Shown here piece after piece: positions 55,578-64,000 of a stretch of 64,000 nucleotides of DNA; within the stretch, counting starts at the first letter, position 1, and each line of letters starts with the position of its first letter. The position numbers and the translations under genes were made by a program. Source of the DNA: Sophora flavescens (taxonomy: Eukaryota > Streptophyta > Magnoliopsida > Fabales > Fabaceae); assembly GCA_030762895.1 (NCBI GenBank), contig CM061065.1, forward strand, positions 82,159,607-82,223,606, written 5' to 3'. Under the pieces are notes generated by a model that was not told where the DNA came from, made no database searches, and saw nothing but the letters and a program-made list of their open reading frames with translations.

Positions 55578-57668
55578 ATGTGTTCATCTTAGTCTACTGA
55601 GTCGAACACTTCGCCTCTAGTGGAACGCGAGATTTCTCCCATTGGGGGTTCTCCTTCCAATTTTTCTGTTCCTTCACAGGAACTAAACATCGGTCAGGTA
55701 AGGTCGTCCTCTTCCGGGTCGTCTTCTTCTGGGTCTGATTCTTCTGGGTCTGTTTCTCCCTCCTCCCAAATTTCCAAACCCAAAGCATGCAAACGACGCC
55801 AAAGGGTTCCTAAAGACCCTATTCCCGATATTACCCTTCCTGGATATACCTGGGTTAAGGGCGAAGTTGGGGTTTATTTTTCTAGCTATCAATCTTCGGA
55901 TTCAATCGCTCGTCTTCAGTCCCAGATTACTATCTCGGCCTCTGGAGACAAGTCCGAGTTCATCTGTTCTCCTTGCTCGGGTAACGAGTATGTTTTCCTC
56001 GGCGCTGATCCTTCCGAGCCTTCTTTTACATATATGTATAAAACACTTTTTTCTCATCTACATGTGTCTCTCCCCTTTACTGAGTTTGAGTGTGACGTTC
56101 TGAGAACCATGAATGTCGCACCTACTCAGCTTCATCCTAACAGTTGGGCTTCTTTAAAACCCTTTCAAATTCTCTGTCAATACATCATGATAGAGCCTAC
56201 CACCCCCAAATTTCTGTACTTTTACCAAACAAGGTTTGGTGAGAAAACTGGGTGGATCTCCCTCAATGGGCTGAACCTAAGAGGGTTGATTAGCTTGTAT
56301 ACATCATCGTATAAAAACTTCAAAGTTGACTTCTTCCGAGTTTGCCCCTCGGATTCTCACCTTTCCTTCTTTTTTGATGAAAACGGATGTGCCAGGTTTC
56401 CTTTGTACTGCCAATCGTCCCCTACCAAATTTGTTGGTTTTGAATACCAATCCCTTCCCGCCGAGGATAAACGGTATATAGATATCTTAGAAAAACTTCC
56501 TCGGCCTCTCCATTGTGGACGTCTTCTGAAACTCCCCTTTTCATCCACTCCGAGAGCCGATTTTAAAAGTTAAGTGTTCGGCTTTTTAGTTTTTAAATCT
56601 TTTTTGTATGCGTTCCTGTACTAACAGCTTTCCTTTTTGGCAGTTATTATGGGGAAATTCGACTTCTCAAAGCTTTTGAAATCTGCCCCGAAGGAGGGTC
56701 CTTCAGCGACCGAGAAGCAGAAGAAGAAAAGAGTTTCTTCGGCCGCTGCTAAGGGGACTTCATCGTCTGCCCCTCAAAAAATAAAAAGGGTGGAGATGAT
56801 AATTGATGCCGAAGATTCTTCCCCTCCTCGCCCGAGTCCCAAACGTCCTACCACACATGAGATGGGTGCTAAGGAGCGAGAGGAGCAGCTTTCTCTTCCT
56901 GCCGACTTGAAGTGGTATAACACTTCTTTGAAGGCAGGAACCTCGTCTCTCTGGAGTGATGACTTCAACCCCCTCCCTTCCTTTGACTCGCATTTCCTGA
57001 AGGCTGCCGATCTCCGCTTAATTAAGCAGCATGGGGCTCAGTCTAGTATGGAGGCCCTCTCAGTCTACTGTATCCGAGCTGTTGCTCTAGCCCGCTTGTG
57101 TAGCCGAGAATTGACAGAGACCGAGAGAAAGTCCCAACACTTGGAGGCTGAGTTTGCTTCAATCGAGAAGCTGAAGGGGGATCTCGCCCAGATTTCCTCG
57201 GAGCGCGATGAGCTGGCCCAAGCCAATAATCTTCTGAATACTACCATCACCGAGCTTAATGGTCAGAACTCCGAGTTGAACTCCCAAGCAAAATTAGCTG
57301 AGGAGGATAAAGCTCGTGCTGAAGAGGATAAAGCTCGTACTGAGGAGGAGCTCAAGGAGGATCAAGTTGTAATTGAACAACTTAGAGCCGACTTGAATGC
57401 CGAGACTAAGGCCAAGATGTAGGTTCAAAAAGATTTGAAAGAGGCCACCGATTGCATCCTTGCGGTGCATCGGGCAGGTTTCACAAAGGCCATCGTTCAG
57501 ATTCAAATTCTCGCTCCGGGGATTGATATCTCGGGTACCAATGTAAATAAAGAGGTAAAAAATGGGGAACTTGTTCCCATTATTCCCGAAGAGGAGGAAG
57601 AGGAGGAAGGGGGGGAAGAAACATCCGAGGACCACATCGGTGTTGAAGATAGCCATAGGGATGAGTAA
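55578..57668 (+). pseudogene. Antisense two-exon gene in K (Transposase_28-like plus coiled coil)
   Basis: Exon 1 runs 55578-56568. A 75-nt intron (56569-56643) has GT...AG ends and a TACTAAC branch site at 56619-56625, and exon 2 runs 56644-57668. Splicing keeps the frame (phase 1) and gives about 671 codons. Residues 15-75 are Ser-rich and basic. Residues about 90-270 resemble the 'putative gypsy type transposon' family (LPGYTWVKGEV, PTQLHPNSWASLKPFQILC). The exon 2 product has SR/KR-rich stretches, a coiled coil (SERDELAQANNLLNTTITEL) and an acidic C-terminus. TAG codons at 55590-55592 and 57420-57422 break it; both could be C-to-T from CAG. The gene lies antisense between K pol and 3' LTR. 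Function unknown. Confidence 0.75.
56569..56643 (+). other. Predicted spliceosomal intron of the K antisense gene
   Basis: GTTAAGTG donor, TACTAAC 18 nt before a TTTTTGGCAG acceptor, T-rich. Retention would end the protein at TAA 56571-56573; removal joins the frames. Confidence 0.7.
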
Positions 57669-58219
57669 CTGTATTTTTTGTTTTTTATACCCTTGTAATG
57701 GGTTTTCCCTTTGTAATACCCGTTGATTTAATGAAAACTCTTCCCGCATTTTGATGACTTCCTCTTCCTCTTATAGCCTTTGTTCGGTCGAGATATTCTT
57801 TGAATACTTCGAGTAAGACCGAAACATTTTTATGTTCCGATGTTGTTTGTATTGCGTGCTCGGCTGTTTAAACAAGACTTCAACTGAGGCCGAGATATTT
57901 TGTCATTCACATCAAAAATGACTCGTTGTTATCAAATGTTAAATGCATGATTCACGTTTCATATATGCGTTCACACGTTATGTGCCTTGGAAATTCCAGT
58001 GGGTTCATGCAATTACTGCTTTTTGCAAAGTTTCGAGATTTATTTTTTCAATAAACCTTTTCCCAGCACATATCTCCTATTTCCAACGCCTCTTCCCCCT
58101 TATAAATAGGGTTGTTTGTTTGCTTTGCTTCTTCATTCTTCATCTTTTCGACCAGCAAAGTTCGTCCTCTTTTGACCCGAGTATTTCTCTTCATAATATT
58201 GGTAGGGTTTACGTTCCTC
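57669..58219. other. K region after the antisense gene
   Basis: Non-coding, about 550 bases, with TTGTAATGGG and TTGTAATACC words that may act as poly(A) signals for the antisense gene, and repeated TCGGC/GCCGAG words. No other feature seen. Confidence 0.5.
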
Positions 58220-58337
58220 TCTCCCAGTTAACATCCTTTTCTTAGCTTTATAGCTGCCAAAAAGGATGTAATTGGGAGATGGGATCCAGAATCCCTTTCG
58301 TGATTTAATCCTTTTGAAAAGGATGTTAACTGGGAGA
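58220..58337. repeat. Perfect 20-21-bp inverted repeat
   Basis: TCTCCCAGTTAACATCCTTT at 58220 onward is matched by AAAGGATGTTAACTGGGAGA ending at 58337, with a 76-base spacer. A degenerate third copy (AAAAGGATGTAATTGGGAGA) lies at 58260-58279 in the spacer. The RNA could fold into a hairpin of about 118 nt. Confidence 0.85.
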
Positions 58338-58739
58338 ATAGCAGTTTTCGGGAGTGGAGAATGGGGTAGCAACCATCTCCTCCCGAAGCTGGTCGAGCGC
58401 CTCATCATCCAGCTTTCTCAGGGGGGAAGCGATTACTTCCTCCACCAAAGGAAGGTCAGGGCATCTGAGTGGGGGGACTACTAGCAATACCCGGGTTCCT
58501 ACTCCTTGACCCAGAATGTTCTGGCCACTTGGTCTTGCTCCAGTTCCGAGGATTTTGAGGTCGGCTCGGCCTTATTTTCTATTTTAGATTTATAAATCCC
58601 CTTTTTTACTTTTCGTATTTTTAAGGCTTGAACTCGACCTTATTTTCGATCTCAGCTTTGTAACTAAGTTGTAGTACTTTTTAATTCTTGAACTCTGCCT
58701 TGTTTTCAATTTCAGCATTGTACTCGGCTTCCTTAATAA
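58338..58739. other. K spacer before the tandem array
   Basis: Non-coding, about 400 bases, with degenerate forms of the array unit (TTGAACTCGGCCTTATTTT-like words) at 58620-58720. No ORF is supported. Confidence 0.5.
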
Positions 58740-59290
58740 TTTCATGGCTCATATTTGGCCTTTGGATTCAAACTTTGTTCTTCTTTAATTGATGCTCGTA
58801 TTCGATTTCTCTTAACAATTTCAAGGCTCGAACTCGGCCTTAATAACTTAATAGCTCGATCTCGGCTTGTAGGCTCAAACTTGGCCTCTAACAATTTAAT
58901 GGCTCGTACTCGGCCTTTTGGCTCAAACTTGGCCTTAAACAATTTAAATGGCTCGAACTCGGCCTTTTGGCTCAAACTTGGCCTTAAGCAATTTAAATGG
59001 CTCGAACTCGGCCTTTTGGTCCAAACTTGGCCTTAAACAATTTAATGGCTCGTACCCGGTCTTTAGGCTCAAACTTGGCCTTAACAATTTAATGGCTCGT
59101 ACTCCGCCTTTAGGCTCAAACTTGGCCTTAAGCAATTTAAATGGCTCGAACTCGGCCTTTTGGCTCAAACTTGGCCTTAAACAATTTAATGGCTCGTACT
59201 CGGCCTTTAGGCTCAAACTTGGCCTTAACAATTTAATGGCTCGTACTCGACCTTTAGCCTCAAACTTGGCCTTAAGCAATTTAAATGGCT
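58740..59290. repeat. Tandem array of ~45-60-bp units in K 3' region
   Basis: About ten units of AATGGCTCG(A/T)ACTCGGCC then TTTNGGCTCAAACTTGGCC then TTAA(A/G)CAATTT, in two length classes. The array is open in several frames by chance because unit lengths are near multiples of three; I do not regard the ORFs as genes. Tandem repeats in this position are known in Tat/Ogre-lineage elements. Confidence 0.92.
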
Positions 59291-59468
59291 CGTGGAATAA
59301 TAGTAAATACATCGGTAAAATAAGAAAATGGACCAATGTTCATAATAAATTCTTTACTGGATAGAAGAAAAGTCTGCGGTGTGCCTCGTTAAAACCTTCT
59401 CGGTCAAAACCCTTTTTTGGGATAAAATACCAAGGTAGGAAAAAGAGTACATCACCAGACTATATACA

Positions 59469-60527
59469 TCAACTGTAATAAAATTTTAAATGGGAAGCAT
59501 TCCAAGTTCTCGGAATGGATTTTCCTGACAATTCTTCTAATCGGTATGCTCCGTTTCCTAAGTTTTCTACTACTCGGAATGGTCCTCCCCAATTCGCTGC
59601 TAGCTTGCCCTCGGTATGATCTCTTCTTGCTTCTCCTTGCGTTCTTAGCACCAAGTCCCCGTGCACGAAACTCCTCGGTTTTAGCTTTGAATTATACCTC
59701 CTAGTAGCTCTCCGTTTGCAGGCTTCCTCTCTGATTTTAGCCTCTTCTCTGATCTCCTCCACCAAGTCAAGTTCGACCCTTAGGTTGCTTTCATTCTCAT
59801 TCTGCTCATATTACATTCGCCGAAAAGACGGGTCACCGACCTCAACTGGGATCATGGCATTCGTTCTATATGTCAGCCTGAAGGGTGTTTCCTGAGTAGT
59901 GGATTGTGGCGTGCAGTGGTAGGCCCAAAGAATACTCGGCAATTCTTCTGCCCAAGCTCCTTTAGCTTTTCCCACTCTCTTCTTCAGCTCTCCGAGAATG
60001 ACTTTGTTGGCTACCTCGGCTTGTCCATTGGTTTGAGGATGTTCCACCGATGTGACATGATGTTTAATACCGAGATTGACATAGAATTCTCGCAATGATT
60101 TATCTATAAACTGCCTTCCATTATCGGTGACAATTGCGAAAGGGATCCCATGCCAGCAGATGATATTTTTCCAAACGAACTTTTGTACCTTCTGGGCAGT
60201 AATTTTTGCCAAAGGTTCTGCTTCAATCCATTTTGTAAAGTAGTCTACCCCTACCAAAAGAAATTTGACTTGAACTTTGGCTATGGGGAATGGTCCAAGT
60301 ATGTCCATCCCCCACATAGTAAAGGGCCAAGGCGAGTTCAATGTGTGAAGTTCTTCGGGCGGGGTACGACTTATATTGGCAAATCTTTGACATCCATCAC
60401 ATTGTTTCGTCCACTCGATACAATCTGCTCGGATGGTAGGCCAATAGTATCCTGCTCGGACTACCTTGGAGGCCATCGATCTGCCCCCGCGGTGAAAACC
60501 ACAGATTCCTTTGTGAACCTCTTCCAT
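59469..60527 (-). pseudogene. pol: Element K integrase
   Basis: The zinc region HKGICGFHRGG...CDGCQRFA is intact in H, H, C, C. The core has GMDILGPF, VTDNGRQF and HPQTNGQAEVANK, so the three acidic residues (D, D, E) are present, and the C-terminal module reads NWGGPFRVVENLGNGAYRL. A TAA near 59810 separates core and C-terminal part in one frame. The C-terminus ends KFYYS at 59469. It would insert the DNA copy; only nonsense mutations stand in the way. Confidence 0.9.
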
Positions 60528-60539
60528 TACATAATTTGA

Positions 60540-61200
60540 CTAGGCTTTGGTTAAACACTTCAACATTGGTACCGAGAATCCCCTTTTATACAACTCTCCA
60601 GAAACAATAGAAAAATAACTCGCTCTAAGCCTTATTTTTCTGGCCTCGGCATGATTTGGGGGCAAAGTACCTGAGGATAAATATTCCCATATGGGTGTCA
60701 TCCATTCTCGGTCAGCTGGTTCATTAGCCATCACCTCTCCAAGTATAATACTCGGTTCATTAATAGTTTCCTGAATCACTGTCTTATGCTGGCCTAGCCT
60801 CTTCGTGCTGGCCAATTTTGACAGTAGATCAGCCCGAGTATTTTCTTCCCTGGGAATGTGTTCAATAGTAAATTTCTCAAAATTGGAAATTAACTGATTT
60901 ACTTTACATAAATACCTGGTAAGTTGAGGTTCTTTTGTTTGGTATTCTCCAGAGATTTGACCTGTGACCAGCTGTGAATCACTTCGGCATCTAACAGCTT
61001 TTGCTCCAATCTCCCTAGCCAACATTAATCCTGCTATCAAGGCTTCGTATTCAGCTTGGTTGTTTGAGGTTTTGAATTCAAACTTTAATGATTGCTCTAG
61101 GATTAGCTCTCCCGGACCCTCCAGTATTACCCTAGCTCCACTGCCTTTGACATTCGAGGATCCATCCACATATAAATTCCACCATAAATCTTCAGTAATC
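60540..61200 (-). pseudogene. pol: Element K second RNase H (archaeal/plant-type)
   Basis: The second RNase H after the Ty3-type one is the defining mark of Tat-lineage elements. Visible parts are DGSSNVKGSGA, NNQAEYEALIAGLMLA, RSDSQLVTGQ and EENTRADLLSKLAS, with the acidic residues D, E and D present. It is followed by a short spacer ending in a TAG at 60537-60539, then integrase in the same frame. The domain is open and could be catalytically sound. Confidence 0.88.
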
Positions 61201-62534
61201 GACAGCGGATTGAGCTCAGCTACGAAGTCAGAGATACATTAAGCTTTCAGGGGACCTCTCAACTCGTACTTGAGGCCAAACTCGGATAATTCCACCGACC
61301 AAGCAATCATGCGGCCTGCCAACTCAGGCTTTTTGAGAATTTGCTTAATAGGGTGATCAGTTTTGACAATCACCTGGTGACTCTGGAAATATGGAGGCAA
61401 TCGCCGAGCTGCAGTTATAAGAGCCAAAACTAGCTTTTCTATAACTTGATACCGGGTTTCAGCGTCATGAAGAACTCGGCTGATGAAATACACCAGCATT
61501 TGCGTTTTCTCTACTTCTTGAATAATGACCGCACTGATGGCATACTCGATGGCTGACAAGTATAAATACAACTCTTTCCCTGGGATAGGTCGAGTTAATA
61601 TTGGAGGTGAAGATAGAAAGGTCTTAAATTCAACAAAGGCCTTCTCGCATTCCTCAGTCCACGCGAAAGTTTGAGGTTTCTTCAACAATTTAAAGAAAGG
61701 CCGAGCTTTCTCTGCAGATCTAGGGAGAAACCGAGATAATGATGCTAGTCGCCCTGCAAGCCGTTGCACTTCTTTAACATTTTGTGGACTTCGCATCTCA
61801 ATCACGGCTTGGCATTTGTCCGGATTGGCTTCGATTCCCCGGTGTGTCAACATAAATCCGAGGAATTTTCCGCCTTGGACACCAAAAACACATTTTTATG
61901 GATTTAGTCTCATATTGTACTTTCTTAATTGCTGAAAAATTTATTCCAAATCCCTCAGATTATTATTGTGGTCATCGGATTTTACAACCATATCATCCAC
62001 GTAAACCTCCATGTTCTTCCCGATCTGTTTTTTAAACACTTTGTCCATGAGCCTTTGATAGGTTGCTCCAGCATTTTTTAATCCGAATGGCATTACCCGG
62101 TAACAATAGTTTGAGCCTTCGGTTATAAAAGCTGTTTTTTCCTCGTTTGGGGGGTACATTCGTATCTAATTGTACCCCGAGTATGCATCCAAGAAGCTCA
62201 AAATTCTGTAACCGGAAGCACCATCCACCAACCTGTCAATACTAGGTAAAGGATAAGAATCCTTTGGACAAGCTTTGTTTAAGTCAGTATAATCAGTGCA
62301 CATTCGTCACTTGCCGTTTGCTTTTTTAACCAGGACCACGTTGGCCAGCCAAGTAGTGTATTCTATTTCTCGAATAAAGTTGGCTTTAACCAATTTTGTT
62401 GTTTCTTCTTCTACCACTTTTCTTCTTTCCTCACCAAGTCAACTTTTCCGCCGAGCTACCGGTTTTGCCTCGGGAAAGATTGGCAGTTTGTGACATAAGA
62501 AATTGGGGTCAATACCCGGCATATCTGATGTTAC
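61201..62534 (-). pseudogene. pol: Element K RT and Ty3-type RNase H
   Basis: RT motifs: WLANVVLVKK, DYTDLNKACPKDSYPLP, MPFGLKNAGATYQRLM and the catalytic YVDD (about 61990-62005), then the Ty3-type RNase H with AISAVIIQE and KTDHPIKQIL. In-frame stops include ones near 62445, 62310 (TGG to TGA), 62163, 61938, 61900 and 61239-61241. No frameshift was detected from 62500 to 61201. Confidence 0.88.
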
Positions 62535-63236
62535 CTAGGCGAACAAATCGGCGTTGCTCCGGAGTACTTCCATTATTTTTTCTTTTAAATTCGGCTTGAG
62601 TTGACCTCCTAGTTTAGTGCACTGATCGGGCTGTAATCCAAGCTGGAATTTTTCCAACTCCTCGATGGGTTGTGGTCGTTGTTCTTGCGTGTCCATCCTC
62701 AGGTCTAGTTCAACAGAACTAACCGAGTTTACAGACTCGTCTTTTCCTCTTTCTAGTGTTTCTTCGGGTGTGGATTTGACTTTGCTCACACGCGAACTAT
62801 CTGCATAGCACTGTCTGGCCATTTTTTGATCAGCCCGGATAGTAATTATGTCTCCCGAGTTGGAAGGGAACTTCATAGTAAGATGGGGAGTAGAGACCAC
62901 GGCTCCCAACTCATTCAAGGATGGTCTTCCAACCAAGATATTGTACGATGTTACTGCATTAACCAACACGTACCTGACCAGAATAGTTTTGGACGTTTTG
63001 CTATCTCCAAAAGTAGTTAGGAGGTCTATGTATCCTCGGGTATCCACCTGCTCTCCAGTAAAATCGACGAGTTTACTGTCGTATGGCTGAATAGATTTTT
63101 CTGGGATCCCGAGCTTCTGAAATGTTGAATAATATAGAATATCATCCGAGCTTCCCTGGTCGACGAGAGTTCTCTTGACGGAGAAGTTGGCCAGTTGCAC
63201 AGTGATTACCATCGGGTCGTCCTGATTAGGATCCAC
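62535..63236 (-). pseudogene. pro: Element K protease
   Basis: A retropepsin-type protease: FSVKRTLVDQGSSDDILYY gives the active-site DQGSS variant usual in Tat-lineage elements, and NILVGRPSLNELGAVVS the second conserved part. A Glu-rich linker to RT follows. The ORF ends in a TAG at 62535-62537 where relatives have Trp (TGG). Confidence 0.85.
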
Positions 63237-63239
63237 ACC

Positions 63240-64000
63240 CGAGAAGTCTTCATCGGAGAAAATAATCGGCGGAGAAATTCTCGAGGGTTTGCCAGCTACC
63301 GAGTTTACAGCCCGAATATCCCGTAGGTGTTTTCTCCAGGCTGAACTCGTTGTGCCCCCTCCTGCAAATCCACCTGAAATAGTATTTATTACACCTCAGA
63401 CAGTATTATCCTCCGCCCTCCTTTCATTATGCTCTTCCCTATTTTCTCTTCTTTCATCATTTTGGCAACCACCACCCCTTCCCGGGTTTTGGTCGCCTCC
63501 TCTTCTTCTACCTCTGCCACGCCCTTCACCATTGTTGTGACTTCTCTGAACGAAATTATTCAGATGACCAGCTTGCACTAGCTCTTCAATCTTGTCACAC
63601 AAGACCCAGCACTCCTCGGTGGTATGCTCGTAGTTACGATGGTACCGACAATGCTTCTGTCGATCAGCATTCTCGGGCGTGTGACCACGGTTGGGGAGTG
63701 GCAAAAGTTCTGCGTTGTAGGCTTCCTCAAATACCCGAGCTCGATTGGTGTTGAGGGGGGTATGGTGCTCATACTTTGGCCCCCTATATGAATGCTCAGA
63801 TGTCTTTTTGAATTTCTGCTTGTCACCTCCAACTCTCCTCTTCTCTTTCCCCTCTCGTCTATCAGAATCATCGGTTCTTTCCCTCTTCTTAGACTCTTCT
63901 ATTTGTTCCATATTAATGAATCCGGCATCTTTTCTCCTCAACTCATCCATGCTGGATGGAGGCTTCCGAGCTAGATGTCTGGCGAAAAGGCCGGGTTGTA
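63240..64000 (-). pseudogene. gag: Element K gag, C-terminal part
   Basis: Basic region (KKRERTDDSDRREGKEKRR), then the zinc-binding CRYHRNYEHTTEECWVL characteristic of Tat-lineage gag, then an Arg/Gly-rich tail (GRGRGRRRGGDQN). It ends at a TGA at about 63396 where CGA is likely ancestral. The N-terminal capsid part continues past the window end. Confidence 0.85.

Larger units (their letters stand above)
54569..64000 (-). mobile_element. Element K: Tat-type gypsy with dual RNase H and antisense gene (5' end outside window)
   Basis: On the minus strand gag, protease, RT, RNase H, a second RNase H and integrase follow one another, which is the Tat-lineage order. Downstream come a tandem array, an inverted repeat, an oppositely oriented spliced gene, a polypurine tract and a 516-bp 3' LTR. 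The gag N-terminus, primer site and 5' LTR lie beyond 64000. From 63950 to 59469 every block is in the same frame, broken only by stop codons. Confidence 0.9.

Noticed and set aside
56637..57422. Independent second gene in K starting before the exon 2 ORF
   Set aside because: The intron joins it in frame to the upstream ORF, with branch site and acceptor in the right places.
58944..59364. Long ORFs over the K tandem array, on both strands
   Set aside because: They follow the repeat unit, whose length is near a multiple of three, and have no start-site support.

Overview
The window is nuclear plant DNA made almost entirely of nested LTR retrotransposons. No host gene, tRNA, rRNA or CRISPR array was recognised. 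A plant, probably a eudicot, is suggested by the lineages present: Athila-type Ty3/gypsy elements primed by tRNA-Asp, a Tat-type gypsy element with two RNase H domains, a SIRE-type Ty1/copia element primed by initiator tRNA-Met, and a hAT-like miniature element. The species cannot be read from the sequence. Element names below (L, B1, E, D, F, A, B2, H, B3, G, J, K) are mine.

Layout. 1-1408: LTR of a minus-strand element (L) of the same family as A, cut by the window edge. 1409-2521, 24945-26106 and 33693-34860: one old plus-strand Athila-type element (B1: RNase H, integrase, accessory 'env-like' ORF) split by two insertions. 2522-24944: a complete minus-strand SIRE-type copia element (E), itself carrying a complete minus-strand gag-pro-only element (D, 9259-16363) and a 3.5-kb solo LTR (F, 19636-23180). 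26107-33692: a complete, young, plus-strand gag-pro-only element (A). 34862-44188: a second B-family copy (B2) lacking its RT, with a hAT-like element (H, 36462-37247) in its RNase H. 42857-44188 is an LTR shared head-to-tail with a third copy (B3), whose gag breaks at 45440. 45441-53012: a minus-strand Athila-type element (G) that has lost its 3' LTR. 53013-53640: 3' end of a copia element (J). 53679-54225: about six copies of a ~97-bp AT-rich minisatellite. 54569-64000: a minus-strand Tat-type element (K) running off the right edge, with an antisense two-exon gene and a tandem-repeat array between pol and its 3' LTR.

Four insertions are anchored by perfect target-site duplications: A (CTAAC), D (GCAGG), F (ATCAT) and H (8 bp, TGTGTGAT). 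E has TTTAT/CTTAT. The order is therefore: B copies oldest, then E in B1, then D and F inside E; A entered B1 separately and is young, since its two 1635-bp LTRs differ at only about a dozen places by eye.

How the pieces work together: A and D carry only gag and protease, so they must borrow RT and integrase from an autonomous relative. B, G, A and D share the tRNA-Asp primer site, a stem-loop near the end of their coding region and, in all but truncated G, a hairpin beside the polypurine tract, as expected if they use related machinery. Most coding regions are broken. The clearest unusual features are the antisense spliced gene in K, the cross-family hairpins, the family-specific palindromic word arrays, and a related accessory protein in both a copia and a gypsy element.
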